DNA of 54,853 nucleotides from an uncultured Myxococcales bacterium. GTDB lineage: Bacteria; Myxococcota_A; Polyangia; Polyangiales; Polyangiaceae. A program made the translations under genes and the position numbers. This document shows positions 30,393 through 38,684 of the stretch, one piece after another; position 1 is the stretch's first letter; every line of letters begins with the position of its first letter. The notes beneath the pieces were generated by a model. The model did not search any database. It had not been told where the DNA came from and saw only the letters and a program-made list of their open reading frames with translations. The stretch lies in contig CALMUT010000095.1 in the NCBI GenBank assembly GCA_937872925.1, positions 1-54,853 on the forward strand, read 5' to 3'.

Positions 30393-31880
30393 TCACCAGG
30401 GGAACCACTCGTTCGGCATCGTTTGCCACTCAGTGGGGCGTCGGCGATCTCCGTCTGGAACAACCAGGGAGCCAACGAAGTCGGCGTGCTCGTACACGCT
30501 ACCGATGCTCTTTTCGATCCCAGCCAAGTCATCATCGCTAACGACACCGTTGCTCGTGGCTTTGTAGAATTGCACGGTGATGCGGATCGGAAAACGTGCG
30601 TCGCGACGCAACTCGAGACCACGCGCTTCGTGGAATAGCCCAAGCACATCTCCGTGCCCGATCACCGCGCGGTCCACGTCGCTCTTCGGAGGCGCGCCCC
30701 GTCCCGAGCCGTGTCCCAAGGTGCCCACGGATCCGAGACCGATACCACCACTGGCCACGCCGCCTCCGCCCTGCCCCACGCCGGACAGCCCAAGCCCGCC
30801 GTAGCCATAGCCGACACCACTGCCGACTCCCGCCAAGCCCCCAAGATAGCCCCGTTGCTTGTGCACCAGCGGCACTTGGATCAGGAAAATCACGTCAGAA
30901 CTCCGGGAAATCGCGCTTCTTTCGTCTTCGTTCTTCGGTCCACCCTGAGCGTCGATGCGTGCTTTGACTTCCTTGAAGCGCTCCGCCGTGAAGCGTGCGC
31001 GCTTGCCCGCTTGGTTGAAGTAGAGCTCCTGCCCGGCTCCGTAGGCCGGCGCGTCGTCATCCCGGTTTTCGATAATGCTAACGCTGGTGCCTTGGCGCGT
31101 TGCCAGCAGGGTCAGCACCGCGGGCGAGCCCGGAGCGGACTGGTAGTTGAACACGACTGGCACGAACTCCGCCTTGCCCTCGGCAGGCACCGGCAGGAAT
31201 ACAGCTTGAGCCGACACGACAAAGTGCGTGTCTCTAGCGGCAAGCAAACTCCCGCTTCCTTTCAAGTCCCAGGGTCGGCTCAGATGCATACGCATATTGC
31301 GCAGCACGCTAGCAAGAGGCGTCGTGGCGAGACTCTGCTTCTTCTTGTGATTGCCCGTACGTACAAAGAAGCGATCTTGTTTGATGTCGCCGGTGCGATC
31401 GGTGAAATTCGGAAAGCGCAGCACCGGCATCAGCCCCTTGCGCGCGTGACCCCGTGCGTCCTTGTATGTGACCTGCAGCGTGAGATCAGAGATGTTCGGC
31501 CCGAGCGCAGACCCATGCGCGCGCCCAGTGTCCTCCCACGCGACGTTCACCACATCGAGTCCGCGCTGCCGCGCGCGTCGGCGCAGCGCAGCATCGCGAT
31601 TCATGCTGACTACGCGCGACACAACCTGCGCGTAGTTTGGAGCCACCGCGGGCGGCTGGGGCGGGGCGACGATCGCAGGCGCCTCGATGGCGTTCGAGTC
31701 TGAGGAGCTGCTCGCAGCGAGCTGCGTCGCGCTTGGCGCGCCCGCGGGTGGCGCGGCTTGAGGCGCCCTCAGGCTGGGGGCGACCCCCGCCGCAGAGTCG
31801 GCCGGACGGGGCGTCGACGCAGTGCAGGCAGAGAGGACGACGAGGGCGGAAATGGCGACGCGGCCGATATGCAGTTTCAT
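30393..31880 (-). CDS. Lipoprotein of unknown function with Gly-rich insert
   Basis: 495 residues from the ATG at 31880; the frame extends 35 codons upstream but the basic start and lipobox VLSAC are found only here. After a Pro/Ala/Ser-rich spacer (about 20-85) comes a mixed alpha/beta region (about 90-330) with the strand-like stretch SDLTLQVTYKDARGHARK and a FVRTGNHKKKQS motif. Next is a short Gly/Tyr-rich insert (GGLAGVGSGVGYGYGGLG) and a C-terminal domain that ends in ...WQTMPNEWFPW. No catalytic residues or known family were recognised, and there is no clear ribosome-binding site before the ATG. Convergent with the K+ channel and isolated from other genes on its strand. Confidence 0.65.
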   Translation of the reverse strand: MKLHIGRVAISALVVLSACTASTPRPADSAAGVAPSLRAPQAAPPAGAPSATQLAASSSSDSNAIEAPAIVAPPQPPAVAPNYAQVVSRVVSMNRDAALRRRARQRGLDVVNVAWEDTGRAHGSALGPNISDLTLQVTYKDARGHARKGLMPVLRFPNFTDRTGDIKQDRFFVRTGNHKKKQSLATTPLASVLRNMRMHLSRPWDLKGSGSLLAARDTHFVVSAQAVFLPVPAEGKAEFVPVVFNYQSAPGSPAVLTLLATRQGTSVSIIENRDDDAPAYGAGQELYFNQAGKRARFTAERFKEVKARIDAQGGPKNEDERSAISRSSDVIFLIQVPLVHKQRGYLGGLAGVGSGVGYGYGGLGLSGVGQGGGGVASGGIGLGSVGTLGHGSGRGAPPKSDVDRAVIGHGDVLGLFHEARGLELRRDARFPIRITVQFYKATSNGVVSDDDLAGIEKSIGSVYEHADFVGSLVVPDGDRRRPTEWQTMPNEWFPW

Positions 31881-31994
31881 GACGTAGGGGCAGACACGCC
31901 CATTTGGCCGGAAGTTCCCACTGTGCCGACTGCGCCAGGCATGTGCCGCCGGCCCGATCTGTGTCATTCGTGCCGGCAGCACCACCTGAGACGC

Positions 31995-32015
31995 CCAACT
32001 AACGCCGGTAGTTGG
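31995..32015. promoter_or_regulatory. Inverted repeat CCAACTA-N7-TAGTTGG
   Basis: Perfect 7-base arms (CCAACTA and TAGTTGG) around a 7-nt GC-rich centre, 115 nt before the ATG of the lipoprotein gene at 31880, so it lies in that gene's upstream region. The hexamers CAACTA and TAGTTG recur in opposite order in the palindrome at 32169. A regulator binding site is inferred. Confidence 0.45.
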
Positions 32016-32168
32016 ACGACCCGTGGCTAAATCGTCACCAGATCCGACACCTGGGTCGGCCGACTGAGACCCGTTGGCACTTTTTTCACCGTGCCGGACT
32101 GGGGTTATTCGGCTGACTCGCGCCGGAAACGACCTCCAGGCACAGATCGGATCGTTCTCGACCGCGCA

Positions 32169-32184
32169 TTAGTTGTACAACTAA
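32169..32184. promoter_or_regulatory. Perfect 16-bp palindrome TTAGTTGTACAACTAA
   Basis: A perfect, low-GC palindrome in a high-GC region, 154 nt from the related inverted repeat. Its half-site is TAGTTG. Such a sequence fits a homodimeric repressor site or a short hairpin; no gene start lies within 285 nt. Confidence 0.5.
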
Positions 32185-32891
32185 CCCCGAGTGCGCGGTG
32201 TGGAGTGCTTTCTCCACGTGCGTCTGGATCCCGTGGCGCGAAACCGCGGGAACCAGCGCGGCGTGTGGGGGCAGCTTAGTCGATCGCCTAGCCTCGATGA
32301 GCCCGACATGTCCGTGCGCGGACGCGTTGCCCGGTGCTTTTCCGGTCGAACCCAAGCCCACCAGTCACCCGGCTCGCCCCCGCCCGCGACTCACTCCGCC
32401 GCGTGAGAGCCACAACCACGAAAGGCGCCCATCGACGCGCTGGCACTAGTCGCGCCAAGTCCACGCCATCCGGCCCAATTTGTGCCGTCTTGCGGGGGTT
32501 CCCGCGGCCTCTGGCGCAGTTGGCGGAGGTCCACTGCCGGGGCCTGCACCGCAACCGAGCCGGTTCTGGTTTGTATACGTATTGTGTCTGCGAGCGGCGC
32601 ATGTCCGAAGACGCGGCGCAGCAACGCTCCCAAGCGGCACGCTGGGTGCGACGCTTTCCCGCCGCAGCGCTACCGCTGCCGCTACAGGTCCCCGCCAGCG
32701 CGGGGGAGCCTGGCGCACAAAAGCCGCCCGCGGGCGCGCGGACGCGACCCGCGCCGGCGCTGACGCCAGCCGCAGCGTCTCGTGCCAGCCCTCGGCCCCA
32801 TCGAAGGCCCCCCGCTGCGGCGCTCCGCACGTGGCAGCGCTTCACGACCGGCGGTCAATCTCCGCGCACGCCGTGCGTGCACGCTTGGTGG

Positions 32892-34193
32892 TTACTGCGG
32901 CGTCGGCTGATTACATCCAAAAACCACGTCGACGTCGGCGACTTGGTTTGCTTTGAGCTTGTCGCAGTCTCCACCGTAGAACGTGAGGGTGTTGCTCGCG
33001 GCGTCGTAGTCCCAGCCCGCCGCGTGAGTCGTGTCGCGCGCGACGGTTTGGTTGTCGAAGAAGACGAAGAGCTTGCTTTCGTCGGGTGGCGCGCTGTTCA
33101 GTGCGAAGGAGCAGCCCACGATGGCACCAGCGATAGTTGCGAGCGCCGTGTCGAGAGACTTGGCGTCGTCGGCTTGGTAGTATTTGCGTGTGGGCGCGGT
33201 CGGGTCGTTGGCAGGCACGCCGCCGGCGACGGCGAATTTGTTCATCTGATTGGCGTCGATCCCCGCGCCAAATCCCACCACGAACGTGGAAACGCCGTTG
33301 CTGAGCATCTGGCCGATGATGGTCTCGGTACCGCTGTCCCCACCGGCAGCGTTGCAGCCGGCTTGGGCGCCGTCGGTGATGAGAAGCACGTAGTTACCGC
33401 GCGTGGTGTCGGCCAGGGCGGGCTCCAAACTGGCCTGCTCCACCGCCGTATCGATGTTGGTGACACAGGGGCCATCGGGGAAGTTCGGATCCGCCTTGGC
33501 CAAGGCCGCGGTCATGATGCCTTGGATCTTGCTCTCGTTGTTGTCAGCAATGGGCGCCGCGGCCGCGCCCTGGGCGCAATTGGGGGCGATCGTGTCCGGG
33601 AACATGGCCAGGCCCCAACGGATCTTGCTGTTGAAGTCCGTGGTGAGCTTGTTGATGGCGTCGACGGCAATCGCCCATTTCGTCTTCGGTAGTTTGCCCC
33701 CGGCGTTGTTGTTCATGGAGCAAGAACGATCCAACGAGATGAACATATTCGGCGCGATGGCTTCGATTTGAAACTCCTGGGCGCCGCACCCGCCTCCGGG
33801 GATGCACTTGCTTTGGGCGGTGTCGCAAACCGTACCTTGCGCGCAGTCGCCGTCACCGCCGCACTCGCCGTCGAGCAAGCATTTCTGGGTCGTGCTGCAG
33901 AACGAACCCGACGCACAGTCCTCTTTCACGACGCATGTGCCAGCGGGCGCGCATACCTTGGCAGCCGAGCAGAACTCGCCGGACGCGCACTGCACTTCCG
34001 TCTCGCAGGGTGTCCCGGAAATGCTACCCCCGGTGCCGGATCCGCCAGCCCCGCTACCTCCCACGCCGACGACACCGCCGACTCCCGCCACCTCGTTCTT
34101 TTCGTCCGAGCCGCTGCAGGCGGAAACGACGGAGGCTGCGCTCAGCGCCGTCAGAAGGAACACCGCACTCGATCGCAAGGATGGGGGTCGCAT
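32892..34193 (-). CDS. VWA-domain lipoprotein with Cys-rich N-terminal repeats
   Basis: 433 residues from the ATG at 34193, chosen for the AGGAGG 4-9 nt upstream and the following signal peptide with lipobox VSACS. Four short Cys-rich repeats follow the Gly-rich spacer, each of the form C...C.xGxFCs...C (GEFCSAAKVC, GSFCSTTQKC, GTVCDTAQSKC). From about residue 150 a VWA domain carries the MIDAS LDRSCSM and the strands WAIAVDAINKL and YVLLITDGAQAG. The Cys in the MIDAS (DRSCS instead of DxSGS) is unusual. The C-terminal ~70 residues form a small beta module ending VVFGCNQ. Surface adhesion or sensing is a reasonable guess; the ligand is unknown. Alone on its strand. Confidence 0.85.
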   Translation of the reverse strand: MRPPSLRSSAVFLLTALSAASVVSACSGSDEKNEVAGVGGVVGVGGSGAGGSGTGGSISGTPCETEVQCASGEFCSAAKVCAPAGTCVVKEDCASGSFCSTTQKCLLDGECGGDGDCAQGTVCDTAQSKCIPGGGCGAQEFQIEAIAPNMFISLDRSCSMNNNAGGKLPKTKWAIAVDAINKLTTDFNSKIRWGLAMFPDTIAPNCAQGAAAAPIADNNESKIQGIMTAALAKADPNFPDGPCVTNIDTAVEQASLEPALADTTRGNYVLLITDGAQAGCNAAGGDSGTETIIGQMLSNGVSTFVVGFGAGIDANQMNKFAVAGGVPANDPTAPTRKYYQADDAKSLDTALATIAGAIVGCSFALNSAPPDESKLFVFFDNQTVARDTTHAAGWDYDAASNTLTFYGGDCDKLKANQVADVDVVFGCNQPTPQ

Positions 34194-34319
34194 GGAGCCT
34201 CCTGTTTGTTTGTTCTCCAAGAGTAGCCTTGGCCAGGAGCCCGCGCGAGGGGGAAACGTACGCACCGTGGATTCACTTTAGCGGGGCACCACGGCAGTGT
34301 TCCCGGGCGCGCCTGGCGT

Positions 34320-35165
34320 TCACTTCGCAGGATCCCGACAACAGCGGAAGCCTATTTCGTAGAAACGAAAGCCGTCGCCGTGGGAGGTGATGTTGTTTTG
34401 GCAGGTGCGTGTCTCCGCCCAGTAGCGCCCCTTTAAGTTACCGTGGAAAGATGCAGTGCCGCCGTCACGGCGTTGGGTCCACTCCTCTACGTTGCCAGTG
34501 AGGTCGAAAATGCCTTCCTCGCGAACGCAGTTCAGCTTCGAGCCGCTGGGCTCGGCTTGATACAACCATTGCACGTGGTCAGCGGCGTTCGCCGCGGTGA
34601 TTGATTTGGCTTTCGCGTCGACAAAGAGCTGCGCCAGGGACTCGACGCTGGGCGTCGATACAGTGAACGGCCAGCCATTGAGCTTGCTCTGCTCGTAGGT
34701 CTTCCACAGCTTGTCGTCGGTGCAAATGCCGGGTTGGTGCGTGTCGCCGTAGGGATACTTTAGCTCCAAAGGACCGCTACAGGCATGCGTCCACTCGTCG
34801 TCGAAACACAAGCGCTTGTCTCGCGCCAGACACCAGGCCTCGGCTTCATCGAAGGAGTACATCACCAGCGGCAGCTCACCGGCGCGGTTGGGGGCTTCGT
34901 AACGGTCCATGCAAACCGCGCCGACCAGCGCCATGTCGGACGGACAGGGTCCGGCGGCTTCCGGCGCGGCGTCGCTGGAGTCGGCTGGTGCGTCAGGAAA
35001 GCTCGCATCGGCGATCGCCGCGTCTGAAAACCCACCGCTGCCGGCGCCGCCATCCGCTCCGCCACCGCCACCCGCGGCCGGAGTGCCTCCTGGGTCGTCA
35101 CCGCTGCAGCCGGCGCAGAGCAGCGCGCCGGCGAGGAGGGCGGTCGGGGGGCCGAGCCCTTTCAT
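34320..35165 (-). CDS. FGE-sulfatase (SUMF1-like) domain lipoprotein
   Basis: 281 residues from the ATG at 35165; the first ~60 codons of the longer frame are the 3' end of the transporter read in another frame. Lipobox LLCAGCSG, then an Asp/Ala-rich spacer and a FGE-sulfatase-type domain from about residue 78: MALVGAVCMDRYEAPN, KRLCFDDEWTHACSG, GIFDLTGNVEEWTQ and GFRCCRD. Formylglycine-generating enzymes use a Cys pair to bind copper; here the terminal CC and several other Cys remain, but a true FGE active site (GCxxx...) is not clear. The commonest role of such bacterial lipoproteins is unknown. Follows the EamA transporter with a 22-nt gap. Confidence 0.82.
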   Translation of the reverse strand: MKGLGPPTALLAGALLCAGCSGDDPGGTPAAGGGGGADGGAGSGGFSDAAIADASFPDAPADSSDAAPEAAGPCPSDMALVGAVCMDRYEAPNRAGELPLVMYSFDEAEAWCLARDKRLCFDDEWTHACSGPLELKYPYGDTHQPGICTDDKLWKTYEQSKLNGWPFTVSTPSVESLAQLFVDAKAKSITAANAADHVQWLYQAEPSGSKLNCVREEGIFDLTGNVEEWTQRRDGGTASFHGNLKGRYWAETRTCQNNITSHGDGFRFYEIGFRCCRDPAK

Positions 35166-35187
35166 GCCCCGAAGCGTGGCGGCTTGT

Positions 35188-36093
35188 TCACGTCGCTGCA
35201 CCCCCCGCCGACGCGACCGGCGCAGGGCGCACCCCCAACAGCACGCGTCCCAGAGCCGAAAGCACGATGACCGCGCCCAAGGCGGAAACCCAGTCGAGCC
35301 GCTCGCCCCACACCAGCACGCCAATGCCCACCGCGCTGACGGGCTCAAGCAACGTCAGCACGCTCGCGCGCGTGGCGTCTACCCGCGCGAGCCCCGCCAA
35401 GAACAAGATGCCTGCCAACGCCCCGAGTAGCAACGCACCGGCAAATACCCATGCAAACGCCGCCGGTGCGATGGCATAGCTCGCGCGTGGCAAGAGCAGC
35501 AGCAGACAGAGCAGCGCGGTTGGCACATGAAAGAATAGCAGCTCACTCGGCAAAAAGTGGCGCTGCACGCCCTTGGTGACCAGCACGTTGACGGCGTAGA
35601 AAACGGCGCTGCCCGCGCCCAGTGCGGCACCGAGCCACATACGCTGACCTTGCGCGTCCCAAGGCTGCATTAGCAGGACCAAACCCACCAGCGCGGCGCC
35701 CAACGCCCATAGCGTACCCGAGCGCGGCGTCTCGCCGAGGACCCGCGGCGCGGCAAGCGCGACGAATACCGGAGCTAGATAGTGCGAGAGCACGGCCACG
35801 GCCAAGGACGACTGCTGCATCGCCGCAAAGAACAGCGCGGCGTTGAGGGCGTCGCCGACGCCAAGATATGCCACCGCGACCCACGCTGCCTTCGGACGCG
35901 CCTTGCCAATCCCCCGCAACCCCGCGGGTAGCGTCACGAGGCCCTGCGCACCAAAGACGATCAACGCCTGCAGCGCGGGGTGCACCACACTGATGGCTTC
36001 CGCGGGACGAAAGAAGAGGCTCCACAGTCCCCAGCCCGTGGCTGCGACTGCAACCATGGCATAGCCCGCCAAGCGATAGCGGGCTCCAGTCAT
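35188..36093 (-). CDS. EamA/DMT-family transporter
   Basis: 301 residues with about ten membrane helices, the length and topology of drug/metabolite transporters. Two EamA repeats are visible, residues about 10-140 and 150-290; the second contains VLTLLEPVSAVGIGVLVWGERL, the typical family motif. Such proteins export metabolites, amino acids or drugs; the substrate cannot be predicted. Its stop lies 22 nt before the FGE-like lipoprotein start, and it is preceded by a 25-nt gap from the CxGxC lipoprotein gene ending at 36119, so no clear promoter distinguishes it. Confidence 0.88.
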   Translation of the reverse strand: MTGARYRLAGYAMVAVAATGWGLWSLFFRPAEAISVVHPALQALIVFGAQGLVTLPAGLRGIGKARPKAAWVAVAYLGVGDALNAALFFAAMQQSSLAVAVLSHYLAPVFVALAAPRVLGETPRSGTLWALGAALVGLVLLMQPWDAQGQRMWLGAALGAGSAVFYAVNVLVTKGVQRHFLPSELLFFHVPTALLCLLLLLPRASYAIAPAAFAWVFAGALLLGALAGILFLAGLARVDATRASVLTLLEPVSAVGIGVLVWGERLDWVSALGAVIVLSALGRVLLGVRPAPVASAGGAAT

Positions 36094-36118
36094 ACGCTTG
36101 TGTGAGCCGCCGGCCTGA

Positions 36119-37201
36119 TCAGCCGGCGACTTTGCCGTTGACGCTCGCGCTGGCCTTGATGCTCACATTGATTCGCACGCTGGCTTTCACGGAAGCTTGC
36201 GCAGCCGCTGCCACGCAGGCCACGGCCTGCATGCCGGCGTTACCGATGATCTTCGGCAGTTGGCCGCCGATGTTAACAACGACTTTTACGTCGCCTGCGA
36301 TACGCCGCCCGAGGCCCAGTTCTGCCTTCAGTAGCCACGGCAAGTTCGTGCGCAAAGTGGTCGCCAACCGCATGGCGGCTTCGGTGTTTGCGTTGGTTTG
36401 CACGGAAACTGCCGCTGGCGTGCACTGAGCCCGCAGGTTCGCGCTGGCACTGCAGCTGGCGTTGCACTCGGCATCCGCGCTGGGGCCTTGCACGCTGCCC
36501 TGGCACTTAGGCGCCTGCCACTGTCCTTCGCAGCGGGCGTGGCAGGTGGCGTCGCAGGATCCCGTGCAGGTGCCACTGCAGCTTCCATTGCACTGACCGC
36601 TAGCGTCTTGGGCGCTGCACTGTCCGTCACACTGCCCCTGGCAGCGCCCCTCGCAACCGCCGACGCACTTGCCTTGGCAGTAGCCGCTGAGTTTGGCGGG
36701 CTCGCAGGAAGCCACGATTTGTCCCGGATCTATCTGCACGTCGCAGGCGGCGTCGCACTGCGCCTTGGCTTGAAAGTCCGCCTGACACTGCGGCGGTGTT
36801 ACTTGAGCGCGCACGTAGATCCCGCTTTGCATGATCGCAGAAATGCGCGCAGAGAGCGCGCCGCAGGCGGCTTCGGCGCTGGCGCCAGGTTCGTCGCTCC
36901 TCGGCAACATATCGGCTTCGGTGAGACCCAAGTCGCGACCCATATTCTTGCATGCCGTCGTAGCGAGGGTTTCCATTTGTACCGACGCCTCAACGAGGTC
37001 CGCGGTCGCCTTGACGAAGGCTTTGACTTTGGCGTTGGCTTTGACGTCCGCCGAGTAGTTGAACTGCAGCGGGTTGCCGGACGTCAGCGCGGGACAGGTC
37101 GCGCCGAGTCCGCCGAACTTGCCGGCCTGGTCGCAGTTGGCCAGCCCGAAGACCAGCAGAGCAAAGAGAATGGATCGAACAAAAAAGATAGGGGCGCGCA
37201 T
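36119..37201 (-). CDS. Lipoprotein with CxGxC-type Cys repeats
   Basis: 360 residues from the ATG at 37201, chosen because GGAGACAGAA precedes it and a signal peptide with lipobox FGLANC follows. About residues 25-150 are helical. Between about 175 and 235 there is a dense Cys array of about 17 Cys with Gly/Ser at every second position (for example CQGKCVGGCEGRCQGQC and CNGSCSGTCTGSCDATC), which suggests a rod-like, disulfide- or metal-stabilised segment. The C-terminal part (about 265-360) is Ala/Val-rich and probably helical. Similar Cys arrays occur in myxobacterial surface proteins. No enzyme motif; a structural role is inferred. Confidence 0.72.
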   Translation of the reverse strand: MRAPIFFVRSILFALLVFGLANCDQAGKFGGLGATCPALTSGNPLQFNYSADVKANAKVKAFVKATADLVEASVQMETLATTACKNMGRDLGLTEADMLPRSDEPGASAEAACGALSARISAIMQSGIYVRAQVTPPQCQADFQAKAQCDAACDVQIDPGQIVASCEPAKLSGYCQGKCVGGCEGRCQGQCDGQCSAQDASGQCNGSCSGTCTGSCDATCHARCEGQWQAPKCQGSVQGPSADAECNASCSASANLRAQCTPAAVSVQTNANTEAAMRLATTLRTNLPWLLKAELGLGRRIAGDVKVVVNIGGQLPKIIGNAGMQAVACVAAAAQASVKASVRINVSIKASASVNGKVAG

Positions 37202-37371
37202 TTCTGTCTCCAAGCGGCGGGTGAACTTCGGGTAGCGAACAAAAGAAGCGTGCGCGATGCAAGGAAAGAACCGGCTCCCCACCCGGGCGGCACGGATCGG
37301 GGCATGGACACATGCTTCCGCGCGCCCGCGAGTGATTGACGCGGGACAACGGCTCCTCTTTGCTGCTGGCC

Positions 37372-37809
37372 GTGCAACCCCCTCCGGGACAACCGCCAGG
37401 CCCTCGTGGCTGGGGCACGCCGCAAGCGCCGGCCCCCCCACAGGGCCCCCCGGGTGGTTGGGGTGCGGGACTGCCTCCGGGTGTTGCGCTTCAACAAACC
37501 GGACAAGGCATGGGCGGTGGGTTTGGCGCGCAGCAAGAACCGATGGCGATCGTGTCCATCGTGCTCGCCGCGGTCAGCCTGCCTTTGTATTTCTGCTGCG
37601 GCGCCTTTGCACTCGCTGCCAACCTGGTGGGGCTGATCTTGGGGTTTGTGAGCATGTCTCGCATCAAGAACGAACCCTCGCGCTACAGCGGACGCGGCCT
37701 CGCGATCGCTGGGCTGGCAGTGAACGGCGCATTTTTGGTGTTGAACATCGTGCTGATGGTGTTCGTATTTGGGCTGGTGGGGCTAGGCATGTTGACCTCG
37801 GGGCCGTAG
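37372..37809 (+). CDS. DUF4190-like small membrane protein
   Basis: 145 residues starting from GTG at 37372 (a TTG at 37336 would add 12 residues). The N-terminal ~55 residues are Pro/Gly/Gln-rich (QPPPGQPPGPRG). Two membrane segments follow, about 60-86 (AIVSIVLAAVSLPLYFCCGAF) and 113-140, joined by FVSMSRIKNEPSRYSGRGLAIAG, the loop typical of DUF4190-type proteins. Such proteins are common in actinobacteria and myxobacteria and have no proven role. Divergent from the Cys-array lipoprotein gene (170 nt between starts), convergent with the reductase. Confidence 0.72.
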   Translation: MQPPPGQPPGPRGWGTPQAPAPPQGPPGGWGAGLPPGVALQQTGQGMGGGFGAQQEPMAIVSIVLAAVSLPLYFCCGAFALAANLVGLILGFVSMSRIKNEPSRYSGRGLAIAGLAVNGAFLVLNIVLMVFVFGLVGLGMLTSGP

Positions 37810-37810
37810 G

Positions 37811-37838
37811 GACACCGCGCTGCCGACACCGCGCTGCC
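37811..37838. repeat. 14-bp direct repeat, two copies
   Basis: GACACCGCGCTGCC occurs twice in tandem immediately after the stop of the DUF4190-like gene, in the 53-nt gap before the convergent reductase gene. Confidence 0.8.
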
Positions 37839-37862
37839 TACCAACGCGTCACGCTCCAAAGA

Positions 37863-38555
37863 TCAGTACGCTTCGCCAATGATCAGCTCGGGCGGCTGGC
37901 CCCGTGCTGTCAGTAATGCGCGGCACTCCTTCACCATTTCCGACAGGCCGCATAGATAGACTTCCGCGCCCGGCATGGCATCGAGCAACTCCGGCAAATG
38001 CAACTGCACGTAGCCACGACGACCGGTCCAAGCGTGTTCCGCACGGGATAGACTCGGTTCGAAACGAAAACGCGACTCCGACGCGCTCAGTGCCTCGAGT
38101 TCCTGCCGCCACAGGATTTCAGCTTCATTGCGACAGCCGAAAAGCAGCGTAACCGGACCAGTCCCGCCACGCGCGAATTCATCCTGAAGTAGCGCACGCA
38201 AAGGTGCGAGGCCGGTGCCGCCCGCAACGAGAAGTAGCGGTGCGCCCCGGGGCTGGCGCCGCAGCAGAGAACCATAGGGACCCCGAGCTTGAAGCACCGC
38301 GCCGACCGCAAGATCTGGCGCCAGAGCCGAACGAGAAATCGCCAAGTCGAATTCCCCCGGCTGAGTCGGGGACGGCGCCGACGCGATGGAGTACGGCAGT
38401 GGCGGCGATGAGCCATCGAGGGATAGCTCCAAATATTGACCGGGTTGCCAGTCCAGTGCCGGGCCCAAGACGCGCAAACGGAGGCCACGCGCTCGGGGGG
38501 ACAAGCTCTTCGCCTGGGTGAGCTCGACTGAGAATTCCGACCCACTGCCGCTCAT
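37863..38555 (-). CDS. Ferredoxin-NADP reductase-like flavoprotein
   Basis: 230 residues from the ATG at 38555; the frame stays open a long way upstream, but that part is antisense to the biotin carboxylase. FAD-binding barrel in residues 1-100 with LPYSIASAP in place of the usual RxYSIAS, so the FAD-contacting Arg is missing and replaced by Leu-Pro. The nucleotide-binding half follows: LLLVAGGTGLAPLRALL for NAD(P), VTLLFGCRNEAEILW, and VYLCGLSEMVK with its conserved Cys-Gly. It ends IIGEAY. The protein likely moves electrons between NAD(P)H and a ferredoxin or haem protein; the partner is unknown. Confidence 0.85.
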   Translation of the reverse strand: MSGSGSEFSVELTQAKSLSPRARGLRLRVLGPALDWQPGQYLELSLDGSSPPLPYSIASAPSPTQPGEFDLAISRSALAPDLAVGAVLQARGPYGSLLRRQPRGAPLLLVAGGTGLAPLRALLQDEFARGGTGPVTLLFGCRNEAEILWRQELEALSASESRFRFEPSLSRAEHAWTGRRGYVQLHLPELLDAMPGAEVYLCGLSEMVKECRALLTARGQPPELIIGEAY

Positions 38556-38684
38556 GAGCGGTCTGATAGACCAGGCGGCGCCCGTCTCGCAACGAGACAA
38601 GCGTCGATTCCTCCGTGCGGCCGGAGATCGCCGCGGGATCCCTCGTGATTCCCCCGAAAGCAGGATAGGATGCGCGCCGCTGTC

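Larger units (their letters stand above)
31881..32891. other. Gene-free interval of about 1 kb
   Basis: Reading frames here are short, Arg- or Pro-rich and without start context or domains. The stretch separates the lipoproteins at 30393-31880 and 32892-34193, both on the minus strand. The only ordered elements noticed are two related inverted repeats (31995-32015 and 32169-32184) and a small hairpin with arms GTGGAG/CTCCAC at about 32211-32228. A structured RNA cannot be excluded. Confidence 0.5.

Noticed and set aside
32071..32090. Sigma-54 promoter suggested by TTGGCACTTTTTTCACC
   Set aside because: The -12 element lacks the GC at the needed spacing and no gene begins downstream.
32288..32845. 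185-codon minus-strand frame inside the gene-free interval
   Set aside because: Arg/Cys/Gly-rich, no domain, no ribosome-binding site, no neighbours to support it.
32334..33692. Long plus-strand frame covering the gene-free interval and the VWA lipoprotein
   Set aside because: Antisense to a VWA domain for its second half and low-complexity Arg/Pro-rich in the first half.
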